From Echinometra lucunter (Eukaryota > Echinodermata > Echinoidea > Camarodonta > Echinometridae), in NCBI GenBank assembly GCA_029962745.1, contig CM057151.1:2666931-2730930 (forward strand): DNA of 64,000 bases, read 5' to 3'. The notes below the pieces were generated by a model. That model was not told the DNA's origin, ran no database searches, and saw nothing but the letters and a program-made list of their open reading frames with translations. Shown one piece after another: positions 34,695-49,300 of the stretch. The position numbers and the translations under genes were made by a program. Each line of letters starts with the position of its first letter. Position 1 is the first letter of the stretch.

Positions 34695-36850
34695 GGGGTG
34701 CTTATCAAAGGGATTTATATCTACACCAATCGCACAATAACTCTTTTCACTTCAGTTTTCTTTTTACATACCAGTCTTCTAGAGTCATTTGAAGACAGGG
34801 ACATATTCTAATTCAAATCATGACAAGAGAATTTATAGAATCCTATAAATGTGGGCTCAACACTCTTGTCCATTTCACAGATGAACATGCTAAAAATGAA
34901 TAAACTGTCTTCTTATTGTGCAAGGGTGGGTATAGTTAGGGATGTGTGATAAAATTGACTGACAAGATCTTCAAACTCTACAATTTGCTTACAGAGGTGG
35001 GTCGACCAACAGAATTCTTAAGTAAAGGGATGAGTAGTGTCACAGCCATCCTTCTCCCCACAAACAATGAATAGATAGCTAATTAAATAACGATACACTA
35101 TTCACCAAAGCCTACCGCTATGACACTGTTTACATAATGTTTGAGATCTAGTAACTAGATTATCTCAGACATTATTTTTATTGTGGAAATGTTGAGGAAG
35201 GACGTTGGCAGGTGTACACAGTACAGATAGGCTTAATGGGGACCCATTGTTTCACTCTCCATGTACTCCCAATTGCCAATTGGTATTCCATGGGGGCAAT
35301 GTGGACCTATTTGTTTCAATGGTGCTTTTTGGTTTTTGTGGGGGTTTTTTTGTGTTCAACTTGAGCTCTTTCTGTGCAGCACTTTGACACAACTAAGAGA
35401 AGGAAGTCATGGATTAGAAAAGGCCACCCATTCACATATCACTGGATTTTCAGCACGGGGTATCATGTGTTTATTGGCAGTCTTGATTTAAAACATACTT
35501 AAGGTGTTGTGACTACATTCTTTGCTTTCTTTTACCCTATCTGGGCGAGTCTTTCCACTTTTCAATCCCCCTCTCCTTCAATCTCTCTTTATCCCTCTCT
35601 CCCTTCTCTCTCCTCTTTCTCTGTTTCTCTCAGTTTCATTCTCTTTTTCTGAGATTCTCCCCATTCTTTTCTCTGTCTGTTTGTAAATTGATGTTCAATA
35701 GTCTTTACTGGTACTGTAAAAATGTTGATATTCTAAAGTAATTCGTAGCACATCGAAAAAGTAAAGTATATATTTTGATAAAACCTTAAGCGTATTATGT
35801 TGTCCTACCTTAGAAAGATATGGAAGTTATGCAAACATGTGCACCTGTACTTTTAAATTTTCATCAATCTATGCCATGCGTATGCGTTCAATTCTGAGTT
35901 ACCTTATTTGGGGATTATTTTAGTATTCATCAGGTTTAGTGTACTTTGCTTAGAAATGGTGCTAATATTTTGCTTGCATTATTTTCGGTACTATTTCTTA
36001 TAGACTCGGTACCATTCAGATCCTCGGTTTTCTTTTAAACAAGAATTAATTTTCATTAAAGATATTTTGGTCCGCATTTGACACGGTAAATATATAATCT
36101 ACTTTTATTAACTGTATTTTAAACTGGAATGGATTGTAAGGCCAACGCGTTGGCATTAAGAAAATTGAATTTTATGTTTTATCACTGAACATTTTGTTGT
36201 TCAGATGATGCATTGTATTCGAGGTCATATTCAACAGCATTATACCATTTCACGAAAAAGTGGTGAATTTTCGATTTATGATTTTGCATTGTATACCAAA
36301 CTTACTTTTCCTTTCCAATGACGTCGTTGCCGTTATTGAAATTAAGATCGGTAACTTTTATCGTACATTATCTTACAATTAATATGCAAGACATATCAGA
36401 TAAATATTGTCATGGTGAAGTGATCAGTATATAAATGTTTTCAATTTAACCTTGACAATCAGTATTAGCCATGATGTTTTTGAAGAAGTGCTCAGTTGAA
36501 GATTATTTTTTCTATGCAGGATGAAGCCATCTTCTTTTCAAGAAGTAGTTATCAAACCCTGTAAGGTTTTTGTTTGATTCAGTGAACAAAAAAAATCTTG
36601 TATGTCACTTCAAATTTCAAAGTACCTAGACGCACTATTAATTTTTATTTATGTACGTTTTAATTTTGTAAGTGTCGGTAGTATGTTGAAGATGCAATAT
36701 ATAGCTTGATTGTTCATAGTAATTTTGTCAAATAATTATCTTTTCCATTGAAAAAGTACTGATCAATATTAAAAATGCAAATGATACTTGGTATCCTAAA
36801 TAGTTGAGAGTTTTAATTTATTGAAAATAAAATAGAAACATATAAAAGAC
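34695..36850 (+). other. Probable 3' UTR of the adhesion GPCR
   Basis: AATAAA occurs at 34899-34904 and at 36826-36831, giving a short UTR of about 0.2 kb or a long one of about 2.1 kb. No coding signal or transposon end is seen. The stretch is AT-rich. Confidence 0.45.
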
Positions 36851-37077
36851 AAACATGTGTATACGCTGTGCCTTTTTTTTTTTTTTATAAGGAACAATAG
36901 TTTTGAACAACAAGCACACTAATAAAACATTTATAAATCGCAACTTATTAAAGCACATGTTTTTTTTTTAGAAATGAAAAAAAAAAATAACGACGCAATT
37001 TGTTCTCAACGAAACACACATGCTTATGTTGGAAATAATATGACAATAGCACGATAATTCATTTTAATGTACATTAA

Positions 37078-37192
37078 AAGAGCAACGTAGATAAAATGCC
37101 TTGCTCAAGGACATAGGTGCTGTGCCGGGGATCAAACAAACGATCTTCGCGTTTCCGGCCAAGTGCCTAAACCATTCGACTACAACACCGCA
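37078..37192 (-). mobile_element. tRNA-derived SINE fragment
   Basis: Read on the minus strand it has an A-box-like TGTAGTCGAATGGTTTAG, a B-box-like GTTTGATCCCC and then TCCTTGAGCAAGGCATTTTA. It differs from the SINE at 12910-13163, so a second SINE family is present. Confidence 0.7.
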
Positions 37193-37550
37193 AATCCAAA
37201 CCCGTCGATATTCGATTTTTCAGATTCCTCAAACAGGTTGGCGCCATCTTCAATAGACAATCTTCAACCTAAGATGTCTGCAATGATCAAGGCTATTATT
37301 ATCGGTGAACATATAATATTTTGAATACACTCCCATGCTAAAACTACTTTCAGAATTTGACAAAGAATCCGGGATTATGATAATTGCATAGGACTTTGCG
37401 TCTTGAATATATTTTTTTCCTGAGGGAAGTTGATATTCCAATATGAAAATTATCAAATTTGGCGTAAAAATTTCTATCAACTCTCATTCAAATTTGTTAA
37501 TATTTGTTTCAATCAAATAGGAGAGAAAGGGAGAGAAATAGAGGGAGAGG

Positions 37551-37592
<42 letters not shown>

Positions 37593-37639
37593 GGAGAGGG
37601 GATGATTCCGCTACAGCTGAAACAGGTGGGATTTTTTTT

Positions 37640-37671
<32 letters not shown>
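37551..37671. repeat. GA microsatellite, then T-run joined to G-run
   Basis: GA units at 37553-37600, about 18 T (37632-37649), then about 21 G (37650-37670). Confidence 0.93.
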
Positions 37672-39366
37672 GGGTCTGAAAGCTGTAAAGTCAAACTCGC
37701 TCCATTTTGATAGCAGTTCTTTAGTCGCGATCGTGTGCAAGACTTTTTATCAAACCTATGAAAAATAATTCTCATTTATACCTTCAAGTCGTTGAATAGA
37801 ATTCCATGTTCTTATAGGCCTACCATGTTAAAAAAAAGTCCCTTTATACTAACTTCGATATGACAAGTGCAAGCATAATGGGTGGTTTGTAATAGTGGTG
37901 TATATCCATGCAGAAACTGATATATAAATAAATAATGTAAAGTTTGGAGTCCAGCATGTATAGTGTTGAATCCAGCATGTTCAAAGAGTTAATCTAACAT
38001 TTTGAAAATGTAGTCTCTCCTCCACCCTTTTAAATGGTGATTCAACATTTTAGTTTTTAGAGGGTAGCTCTTGGTTTTTCCTCGACAAGTAATTCCGTAT
38101 CAGTTTCTGGATGAATATAGACCAATCACACAACGCAAGAGGGCAGCAGACTGTTCGACAGGTTCGACACAGTTCGACACACTGCGGTGGGCGCTCCAAC
38201 TTTTATAGTACACAAGTCAATAGCGCGTTACGTAAATTCGTTCGACTTTTTGTCTATTTTGACCAATATATGCAGTTTTCTTTTAATATTTGCAATGAGA
38301 AATTATCAGGGAAGTTCAGGTCGCAGCTATGTGGTGCTCAAATGCCACAAGAATTGGAGAAAGTTTAAAAATTGGAAGCTAACTGAGTGCGAAATTCACT
38401 CGCTTTTGACTCATGAAGCCTGTTTGTGTGAGAAGCCGTATTCCCTGCACAGTTTTCCGTAAGCAATGTGAAGGAATTCGTCGCCAGTGGGTAAAAACAT
38501 CAACAGAAAGTACTTTGAAGTCAAGAAACATTAACATTATGTACTTTGGCATAAAATTTAATGAGTGAAAACATGACTTTGTAAACAGGATAAGATTGAG
38601 GGCTCCCATTTACTACGGCTTCTATGCTGCAACCGAACTTTTACTGACAAAACTAAGTTGAAAAACCATTGAAAGTACAAAAATACATCAAACCTTCATC
38701 TGTCAGACATGGCCATTGCCTTACCTCATATAACCATGTATCCATGCTTTATTTTATTGATCTAGAATAAAGTGAATGGAACAATATCAGGGCATATCTC
38801 ATATCTTACATTCATTTTGTACACAGAGCCAGTCGCGGTCAGCGCGCTTGCCCACCGCAGCAATGGCGTCGCCGATAGAGGGCCAAATACATAAACCGGA
38901 GGTGAAATTGGTCTATACACCAATATTACAAACGACCCATTATGCTTGCACTTGTCATCTCAGAGTTAGTATGAGGTATGAGGCCTAGGACATGCTAGCC
39001 CTGTTATTTGATATTCGAATTACATTTTCATGCCATCTGAGGACACCATGGGCCACATTTAATTATGAAATAATATTTTCTTCTGCTTGAGGCAAAAATG
39101 TGCTGGGGGGGGGGGGGGGTTTTTACCTACCCATTGATACGGTGTACAATGTCAGTCTAAGACCCATTTCCTCACGCAAGAGAAATTTGAACGATCACCA
39201 CAATTGCAAACATCTATTTTGCCGGAAACACGATTGAAAAATCTGTCAGAGAAAAAAAAAATACAAAAAGAACTGAAAAGGATGTGGGATGTGTGGGCGT
39301 GTGTATAGGGTGACCCTGTCGGGTTCAATATCTTCAAATCGTGGAGGAGGAATGGGAAAAGGAGGT

Positions 39367-39434
39367 GGTGAGAGAGAGACAGAGAGAGAGAGAGGGGGGG
39401 GGGGGGAGAGAGAGAGAGAGAGAAAGAGAGAGAT
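39367..39434. repeat. (GA)n microsatellite
   Basis: GA tract interrupted by a G-run. Confidence 0.93.
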
Positions 39435-39866
39435 GGGTGTTAACATAACAAACTACGACAAGAAAAAACGCGAAGCTGTTACACCCCCAAGAGAAATTGG
39501 CTTTTGGCAATTAATTCCACTAGACGCCGGTCGAAAATGGTCTTTCGTTCCTCCCCTAATTTCTTGAAAGAGAGAAATAAAATTCTGGCGAAATCTGGGA
39601 TTTGTGGGTGGCTACCAAATGTCAGAGGAAATGTGACATTTTAAAGAGCGATAGAATGCGTGGTCACATTGGTAGAACATGATGAAATAAGACATTCGAC
39701 TATCTTGTTTGAGGAAATGCGGGTCACACTGCCTTTCATCGTGTGGGAGTGTTTTATTTTGACACAAAATCCGAACAATTTAATCGTGAGGACATAGCAC
39801 TTGTGGACAAGCATTTTAGCAGAGAAGATGCATTTTTCAACGTAAATAACAGCATATTAGTTTATT

Positions 39867-39869
<3 letters not shown>

Positions 39870-39905
<36 letters not shown>
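39870..39905. repeat. (TC)n microsatellite
   Basis: Pure CT dinucleotides. Confidence 0.95.
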
Positions 39906-39907
<2 letters not shown>

Positions 39908-41860
39908 ACAAATAAAAGATGCGTGAGAAGCTATGACTTTAAAGGATTGTAACCAGTGACGATCTATACTTGTTATGGTTAGGGAGGGGCGTCGTTAGAA
40001 AATTGGTAGGATAGGAAGGGATCAGGCAAGCTTTGCTTCCAAATACCTTAGACAATTCTTTAAACAGTTCGGGTCTTCTTTGGATATAAGGTCTTTCCAC
40101 TCCTTCATCATCTATTTCTAGAAATTTCTTGTAATCTTTGTCGGAACTTTTCTGCCAAGTACTGGTGATCCCATTTGTCAGGTTGAGATTGGCAAATATG
40201 CCTCATGTCGAAGTGTTTTTTTCTTCTTTTCTTTTTTTTTTCTGAATGGTGTCTGTATTTGTGCAGTCATTGTCATCACAAAGATGTAACTAGATAACTA
40301 AAATGAATGTGGAAGACAGATCATTGAAGAAAAAAATGTGATTGTTATGTTGATATGTTCATTTTATAAGATTATATTAGAATTTATGATATTTATATTT
40401 AGGGTTTATTTACTGAATACATATGAGAAAATAAACACACAGAGTACCATAAATTGTATTTAGTACTTTTTATTTTTCTCCCAGTATTAATACCAATACA
40501 ATCCATTTCAAAAGATCTCTGTTGGAATAATACCAACAAAGCTGTACAATATGTAGTAAATATATAATAACTGATTTGTAAAAAGAAACTACATAAAACG
40601 ATCTTGATCTTCATAGCTATATCATCTTCACATGTACCTCATTACTCCTGCAAAACCAAATAATACATATCATTTGATAAATTTCTAACATATGAATAGC
40701 TGTATACCCGTCAATGCTTTAATCTTCGATGCTTTATTCCTCAATCGCAGACATGAGAGGTACCTCAAAACCAATTCAGATGTGTGATAACATTGGTAAC
40801 ATTATTTCCTGTCCACATTTCAGGGATCTATTCACCTCTTTGGGAGACTAAAATGCAGTATCACCCCTGACCCCTGCCCCTCCCTCCCCCCCCCCCCCCG
40901 GCAAGTGCATCACATACTATGTTCTTTTTTCATTAATGGATGTGTGGAGGAGAGAAAAACAAAAGGGCCAATTCTTTGTCATGCTAAACCATGATTAATT
41001 TCCATGAAACTGTCCAATATGTTTTATTTAAGTATGTAATGAAATAATTTAGCACAACCGCTTTCATTTTTCACTGTAAAATGAAAAATAATTAGGTCCC
41101 AAGGTCCCAATTATCCTAAACAAATGAAGTAAAGAATGTTCTTTGTGCTTACTTTGCACTTACCGCCCTGAAACTGCCCCTCCCCCATTTTCTCTGTCTC
41201 TTTCCTATTTGTAACATAACTAGATCTTTATACTTTTACAAATCCCTCTCAAAAATATATTAATCATTTTTTACACATTCCTAGAATAAATAAAAAGGTA
41301 ATGTAATGAACCATCAGTGTTAGCTTGTGTTTTCATCTCTAACAGCAGCAGGCCGTTTTTATCTTCAAACAACAGGAAGAGCAATATATTGCAAGCTGGA
41401 CGAAACCATTAAAATGGTATCAAGTTTCACTGGCGCTATCAAAGATGGTGTTAGGTTTTACAGAGTTGCTTCTTTCTTGTGAAGATTCTTTCAACATGAC
41501 AAATTACTTGCAGCAGAGTATCCCAACAAAAAATCTTTAGAAGGACCAATTAGGCAAAGTTGACTGTATGTTTTGATGAAATATAAAACCTCTTACTTGG
41601 GGTGACAAAAAAAAAATCTGGTTTACACTTGGACTGACTACTGCAACATTAATTCAGCAAGGATTGACACCATTAGTCAGCAAATTTTGACCAAATACAG
41701 GAACTTGTAATCAATAGTAAGAAAAATATTGATCCCACTTAACATATAGATTAATTCAATCATTGTCATTATAGGGGTGGAGAGGTTATGTGAAGTTTGG
41801 GAAGTTTTGCTGTCAGTGTCTCAATATGTACAGGCTGGAGGGCAAGATCAACGGTTCCAT

Positions 41861-42058
41861 GACATTTGCTTCGGAGACAATTGCTCCTGTGGAAAAGCTG
41901 CACGTCAAGCCAAACATAAAACCTAACCCTAAACCTTACACTAATCCTATTCATTATCCTCACATTATTCTGAACCATAACCCCTATCATAATCCTAACC
42001 CTAACCCTATGTCTTCGGAGAAATTAAGTCAGGAGCAATTGTCGCAGGAGCAAATGTC
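41861..42058. mobile_element. Inverted-repeat element with telomere-like core
   Basis: The left end GACATTTGCTTCGGAGACAA and following TTGCTCCTG match the reverse complement of the right end CAGGAGCAATTGTCGCAGGAGCAAATGTC. The core (about 41914-42011) is a degenerate array of CCTAAC/CCCTAA units, with runs such as ATCCTAACCCTAACCCTATG. Confidence 0.65.
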
Positions 42059-43589
42059 CTGTCACCCAGATCAACACATCAATTTTGCCTGCCCCTGACT
42101 GACATAAGTGAAAGGGTAGTGTATGTCATGAACATTTTTTCCCATTTTTCCAAATAACATTATGGTAAGCTGTTTACTACCTTTTGAACATGAAAAGGTT
42201 TCTCGAAAAAAAAAGTACATTGTCAAGTGCCTAATCAGGATCAATGCCAAATGTGACAGTTGTTTTCTTCATGGGACATTTCCCATTTCATACAACTCCT
42301 TTCAAATTTAGATCATCATCCTGTTACCTAACCCTCTTCAAATGTCTTCAATGAGGACATATATCTATATCAATTCATAAGAGCAATATCATTTTTTTAA
42401 ACCCCATAACTGTAGTAACTTAAGGATAGGGTACCAGAATGTATTGATTTCATAATCATTAGTCTACCTAATCAATTAACACAATGACTAATTCTTTGCC
42501 CTGACATATTCTTGTAATTTGTTTTGTTTTCTTTTTACAAACTTTCTGTATGCTATGTTTATTCACAAATGCACTGAATTTCAATTTTAAGGAGCTAATT
42601 CAGACCTTTAAAGATAAAGGTGCATGCCTTCTAAAGACATATACAAATATCAAACAAATTTCCTATTAACAAATTCGTAAAAGATATCTGCAAAATACAG
42701 TTAATGATACCAAGTTAGGCACTGCCAAAATCTTACCCCAAATCCCTTTTACCAAGGAACAAACATTTTCGGGAGAATATCAATAATCAAATCTTGTATA
42801 TATTACATGGTGATATTACATAATGAGCATTTCCAGGATACTAAATCATTGACCTTATTTTACAAACAGAAACAATCTAAACAATCCCTGAAAGTTGATG
42901 AAATAATTATATATCTATAAAGCAATGGTACATTGAGCTATGTAAAAAATCAATGATTAATTTCTGCTATACGTAAATAATGGAATGTTAGTATGTTAAC
43001 TACCATGTCACCAATGCTCAAAGCAATAATATAATCATATGAATATATAAATCCCTTAACATAAGGCATATATCATAAGCTGCAACTGTACACAGGTTTA
43101 AATCACACCAATCACCAACACTTTGTGTTATCCAATACTGTACTGACCAATTATCCCATTGATTCTTTCTTCAAACACAATAGTGAAGCATTGAGAAAAG
43201 GACAAGAAGTTACATAAAGATGACATAGCAAACGAAGATGCTCTACTTGACTAGTAAAAAGCTGGTTTGTACATTCAAAGCAACAGAAGAAAGAAATAAT
43301 ATGCAAGTGGAATCAAACCTTTAGATTGAAATGGCCTATCTGGCATCAGAAAAGGGGAGAGAAACAAAGTATAAACAAGAGAAAAGTTTTAACAATTCAT
43401 ACAAAGCATGTGCAATTAAGACACGATCTGTGAATGTTTCAATCATAATTAACCAGTTAGCAGCTTTGTAGTTCACTTAATTACATAAGCACTGGACTAC
43501 TATAGGCAACACTTGGCTCATGCACTGTGTATGCAGGAAAATTCCATGGTGCATTGTGTACCATACATTCCAAAGAATATAGCAGTCCA

Positions 43590-43685
43590 GGGCTCCTGTT
43601 TCATAACTTGTTATCAATAACAAATTACAATAACTGTTGCAAGCAGCTGAAATCCTTGCATCTAATTTGCTGAGAGCAAATTTAA
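43590..43685. mobile_element. Partial copy of the GGGCCCC-type MITE
   Basis: GGGCTCCTGTTTCATAA, then TTATCAATAACAA, TAACTGTT and CTGAAATCCTTGCATCT occur in the same order as in 23550-23655. The right end is missing. Confidence 0.75.
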
Positions 43686-44940
43686 GGTTCTATTGGTATA
43701 TTCAGTAATTATGTGTGATTGGACTACTTCTTCATTTGTTATACACTGAAGAATACTAGTAGTCTAGATGACCTTTTCTTAGATCTCATGACGGATCAAT
43801 TTAGTTCTGATGTGTAGTTGACTAAAAATGTTCTACATGTCCATCACTGCGAGAATATCTACTACACAAAGCGTAAATGTAAGTTGACAACAATCTGAGA
43901 CATATTGTTGTTATGATATCCCACACCATGGCTAAATTGCCAATGGAAGGATCTTCAATCCGTAGAGATCACGATTTATTATCTGCCTTAAATTGCGACC
44001 CTAACTTTAACAAATTAATCATTCAAGCTATCATTTAACATTTGTTCAAATAATGATCAATTTGTTCTAAGCATAATCAATTTTGTAATAGCAATTAGAA
44101 AATACACATCGATGAGTCCACTCCTCATGAAAAAAATACTGTGTATAGTTGATATGAATATTGTTTTAATGTAGAGTGATAGTTGATCAAAGAACTAATG
44201 AGAACCAAAAGGAAATTACAGATAGCAATTCTCTTCTCAAAATACACAAGGAAAAATCAGTCAAAACCAATAAGGATGGTGATTAAATGCTTTGTGGCAA
44301 ATGGTATCAAATTCTTATAACATTATTCCTCCATTTATAATCACACCAGAACATCGGTCCTACCATTGCACAAACTTCTCTTCATTTTAACTGAAGAATG
44401 ATTTTTCTTTTAATTTGAAGAAAGCTGAGAAAAGATTTAGTCCGAAATCAAATAAATGCTCTGAGAAAAATATAGTCCTACAAATCCCTGATTTTCATGA
44501 GCACAGTGTATCACAATTAGTTTTAAAAGAGTTCGAGTTTTTTCGACCCTAATCTCTCTTATATCTGACATGCCTGATTATGTATTTGATTTCTTTGATT
44601 CTCAGGGATATGTTTTGAGCCTTTAAATTGAGATATCAAAATAGAGAGCCTCTGCAAACAAGAATTTTGACATCATAATGCCAGCTAGACAAACATATTG
44701 ATGGAAGAAGATTATACATAAAGACATTATTACACATACAGAACAATACAATGAGACAGCACAAAAATACAGCAAAACATACAATTAGAAACCTATCTCA
44801 CATCTACATACCAGCCTGTTATAATCCCTCCTATCTTTCTTTCAAATCGATATAAATTATGCCCTAAGTTTGTGCTGTTATGAAGCCATTTTTAAAATGG
44901 TTACAGGGATGTCAGAAACTTAAACCACTTTTTTCAATTC

Positions 44941-44965
44941 TTTTTTTTTTTGGGGGGGGGGGGGG
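44941..44965. repeat. T-run joined to G-run
   Basis: About 11 T followed by 14 G, as at 11743 and 37632. Confidence 0.95.
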
Positions 44966-46338
44966 AGGCTCCACACAGTCCCAGTATTCTCTTAGCAACC
45001 CTTTTCCCACAGTCACTGATCCTTTTTTGCAATGAATATTCATGATTTTTTTGTCGTTCATATCCTTAGTAATTTTCTTTCAATTTATTAAACCGCACAA
45101 ATTTATAAACTGCACTGATAGAGAATCAGAGTGTAGCCAAATAACTAAAGTCCAACTTGAAGTAGATTTTCAAATCAAACTTTATCCAACGTTTCTTGAA
45201 AATGTAAAACACCTTTTCCATTCAATTCAAGATTTTGAATTTTCCAAGTCAAATTTTACATCATTTCCTAATTTTCTTTTCAATAAATGTTTAAGAAATT
45301 TGATCGATGAATCTGAATCTTCTTAACGATGTATTCGAAATTGATAACACATAAGATCTAGCTCGCCATCTGAAACATGAACTCACAATATAAAGAAAGA
45401 TTGAGAAATAAACTTGACAGTTTATAAAAACTGAACAATTACATTTCTTTAAACAATAGATTATTGCATATAACTATAAATATATGTTAACTTTCAGCTA
45501 TAACTGCTGAATCTTTTCCACAATGAAAAATTCAGCTAATAAAAAACTCTGTAAATATTCACACATCATTCAATTAAAACTGGCAGCCAATAAATACACA
45601 CTCCCAAAAGCAATTTACCATTTACCCTTAAATATATGTCTCATTATGTAAATAAGACATAATTTGCATAAAATACAATTATATTAAAATCAAGTAGTTG
45701 TCTACACTTAAAAAACTACTACATAGAAAACTGAGCATTTTCAATTGTCTACTAAACATCCTACTGAGTGTTCTTCCTAATTCAGCAACTAATTACATAA
45801 ATAATCTAATTACTTTATAATAACAATGGAATTCAAATGTATAATCATTAAAAAAAGCAATAGATGTACATGCATTTGGAATTTCCAAGGATTGCCTTTT
45901 AGAAATGTAGTTCACCTTCTCCTGAAATTATTTTGCTCGTGAGTGGGTGGGTGGGGGGGGGGGAGGTTCCAATAGAAAATTTACATTGAAAACAATCTGC
46001 TGTCCAAGTTTATCCAAGTTTACAATAAAGCTTGAAATCTGCTGAATGAAAATCAAGCTAAATCCTCAATGACGTGCAAATCAGAGTTGTGCAATTATGA
46101 TTGGTCAAAAGAAAGTTGGGCATAATGTTTGAAGTTTCATTTAAATAACACTCTTTATGCAAGAGGTCTGGGTTATTATTTCAAAGAATTTGACCTTTAA
46201 TTCAGACTGAAATTAAGGAACACATCCTATTTACCATTGGTGAAGTAGTTTGACAGAGTTTCAGGAAATTCCCCATTTTGACAGAGCCCTTTTACTGAAG
46301 ACACATTGGAATGACAATCTATCTACCTCGGCCCTATG

Positions 46339-49300
46339 TCACCTTTGCTGCTCAAAGGTGAAAGTACAATCAACTGTCTGATGATTGACATTTCCGTTTG
46401 CATTGACATGTGACATGTAAGGGGGTGTACTAGGGTCTGACCATGGGTGATTGGGGATGGCTGCGCTGTAGGAGTAGAAGCGTAACCCAGAGTGGAAGTC
46501 CATGTAACGGCTCCTCCACAGGAGAATGACCACCATGAAAGATGCAGCTCCACCTATTGCATTCAGGGCGCATTGTATATAGAGATAGGTCTGTAGGTTC
46601 AGAAGGAAGCTGGTACAGTCTAAGACATCTAGGTACATGTAGATGCGCCCGAAGCCATCGTCTGAAGACCTGGTACACTGGCAGCCATTGTCTATGATCT
46701 TACAAGCAGAGTCTGAACGGAGCATGGTTTGTATGACATTCCCCTGAATGCCACAGAAGGCACTGGCTATGGTGTTCACAAAGAGGCAGATAACCGATAA
46801 GGTGAAAAATCCAGCCTGTTCAAGGAAAAAAGGAGAAAGAGAGAGAACCATGTATTAATCTAAAGATATCATAGCACTCAAACAAACGGTTTTAAGCTGA
46901 GACATATCTTGCCCAGAGTATAAGCTACTAAGTGATTTTTTTCCCCATGTTTTCATTGTTCTTGATTCATCTTTGATTAAATTACCTCCCATAAGTCAAA
47001 TAAAGATGATCATAGCATTTAGTAAATGGATATAGAAATAAAGTTAAACAAAACAAAAGCACACACATAACTGCCTACACAATGCCTCAGCTATCATTTT
47101 TTGACCCAGCAGGTTACCAGTACCAAACTCATATCTCTTCTTCCCATTGCATGTTTCTGGTCACTCCTCATAACTAGTCTGTGGATAAAGCAGCTCTTTT
47201 GGTTTGTCACTCCCTCTCACATACCTCACTTCTCTTTACTTTCAAGGTCTAATGAGGAATGATTGCCCTCTTCAATTTCAAAGAATTTGTACTGAATGAT
47301 AACAAATGCTCAGTGCGCCTTTCCCAGATGCCTGACGAATTGACTTACTTTCCCAAACCAGGAGACTGCCAACGTCTATTGGCTAACTCAGATGGGCAAA
47401 CTTCAGGGGTTACTAAGAGGCAAGACGGGGCAAAAGTAATTGCTTTTCAGTTGAAATCAATCCAAGCATTCATCACGGCTTGCAGACATCGCGACCCAAG
47501 TACACTTCAGGTCATGCATACCCCTGCAGCTACTTTGTATGGTTCCCTCATCATATGATGATTGCATTAACACTCACCCATAATTACCAAACGTCATTTT
47601 TCCCAACACGTCCTCTCATGGCTTGATCAAACACACGTACCTTAATTAGTCCCAATATGGGGAGCATTTATCAAGCAAAATGGAGACAGCAAATGGTCCA
47701 TTAATCAAACCTGGGGACTAAACCAGGGATATTAACTCACATCTGGGACATTCATTTATCTTGTTTCAGAGCAATATCTACCCATGCAAGTCAAAACTAA
47801 CCTGCACTTTCAGTGCTTCTCACTCAGTCGGCAAATTCTCCAAGCATGTTTGATGCAAGGAAACAAAAGGGAAAGATTTTTTTTGTTCTGATGTGGGTAT
47901 TGAGTAGAGGATACTGACACAAATACTACTTGTATAATCAAATAAATCCCATCAAGTCAGACCCTACATTTACCTTTAAAAAACAGACGTCATCTTTTTC
48001 ATGAGTTAACTAATTCTCTGTTATAGAGCAGGTTTTATTTACATTACTTACATTCCACTGCTACAGTGATCGATAACACAAATCATACCCATTTTTTCAC
48101 AATGCCTGGAGAGAACTCCAGTAAATGCATAAACCTTATTACAAGAATGATGACAACTTAATCCTTTGAATACTGGATTCTTTCATTCTAATACAGGGAT
48201 CAACTTGGCCCTGTATGCAACAGGTTAATATCCTACTTTATCATTTTCAGAAAGAGTAGGGTTAACAAATCATATCAAATCGATGTCAGTCAAATATTCC
48301 AGTCAACTGATTTCTCTCAGGTCATTTTCTACAATTATCAAATCAAAGACTTCAAGCTTAGACCCCAACACTGATCCTAAACTGAACCTATAAACAAGTT
48401 GCAGTCCCAGCACTAGCAATAAGTCTTTGATGAGAACAGAAGTAAGAGTACAGTATCACCAGTTCAGATCACTAATAGATAAAAACCCATTTCTTAAGTA
48501 GAGAAGAAAGAAAGAAAAAATATATAGTTTAACATCTTCCTTAGATATCCTTTAATCCCATTCCTACACCCACAATATCTTTAGTCCCATCTTAACAATC
48601 TTGTGTCTCTTCCTATCAACTAATAACATTTAAAGCACCGCCCTTCAGTACAAATATTAACCCCTCAACCTTTGAGGGGTCCCTGTATTAATTAGGTTTC
48701 AGCAATCATTCTGTCTGATTAATTACATTAGGGTTTGAACCTGCATCGTACTATCACCAAAAATATCTTCAATGCATGCCCTTTCACAAAGCTCATAAAC
48801 CAGTGGGTATGTTAGTGGTCAAGAACTCTATGTAAAGGCTAATACAATTAATTACTGGTTGAAAGTTGAACTTGCAAGCAGCAGTAAAAGTCTACATTGC
48901 ACAATGTCTGGGCATTAATGTTCAACAGAGATGTTTTGATAGGAATTTTAATGATTACATGGCTACACTATCACTCATGTTTTAAATTCTTATTAAGTAA
49001 TTGTGGCATAATAAATACAAATACATTGTCTTAAGAAGTTCAGATGAATAAATGGCAGGAATAATGTACATTTACATATCACTGTCCATTATAAATAAAT
49101 TACAAATGATATAAACATATATAAATGGAAAATTTTCAGCATCACCAAACAAAAAAAGAAAGAGATTCAGATGACAAAAGTCAACTTGTAAAGCACATAT
49201 TATAAAAGAACTTCAAATGATAGAACTTCCGCATCATACCAAAACCATTTTGTAGCCAATTTTTATATTTTATCAACACAATGGCATGTCTAACAATCAT

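Larger units (their letters stand above)
36851..46338. other. Intergenic region between convergent genes, including probable sarcospan 3' UTR
   Basis: No gene is supported. It holds a reverse-strand SINE (about 37078-37192), GA/CT tracts, T-run/G-run junctions, a telomere-like MITE (41861-42058) and a partial MITE (43590-43685). On the minus strand a polyadenylation hexamer at 45089-45084 would give the sarcospan-like gene a 3' UTR of about 1.25 kb. The choice of signal is uncertain. Confidence 0.5.

Noticed and set aside
41790..42098. Asn/Pro-rich frame of 102 codons
   Set aside because: Explained by the telomere-like repeat core and its inverted ends.
45042..45326. Plus-strand frame of 94 codons with a hydrophobic start
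   Set aside because: AT-rich Phe/Lys/Asn composition, opposite to the sarcospan 3' UTR, no family recognised.
47259..47558. Plus-strand frame of 99 codons in the sarcospan intron
   Set aside because: No family recognised and no clear splice context; the GC-richer composition could equally be regulatory.
48659..48680. ACCCCTCAA/TTGAGGGGT hairpin as a terminator
   Set aside because: Short stem in an animal intron; rho-independent terminators do not apply.
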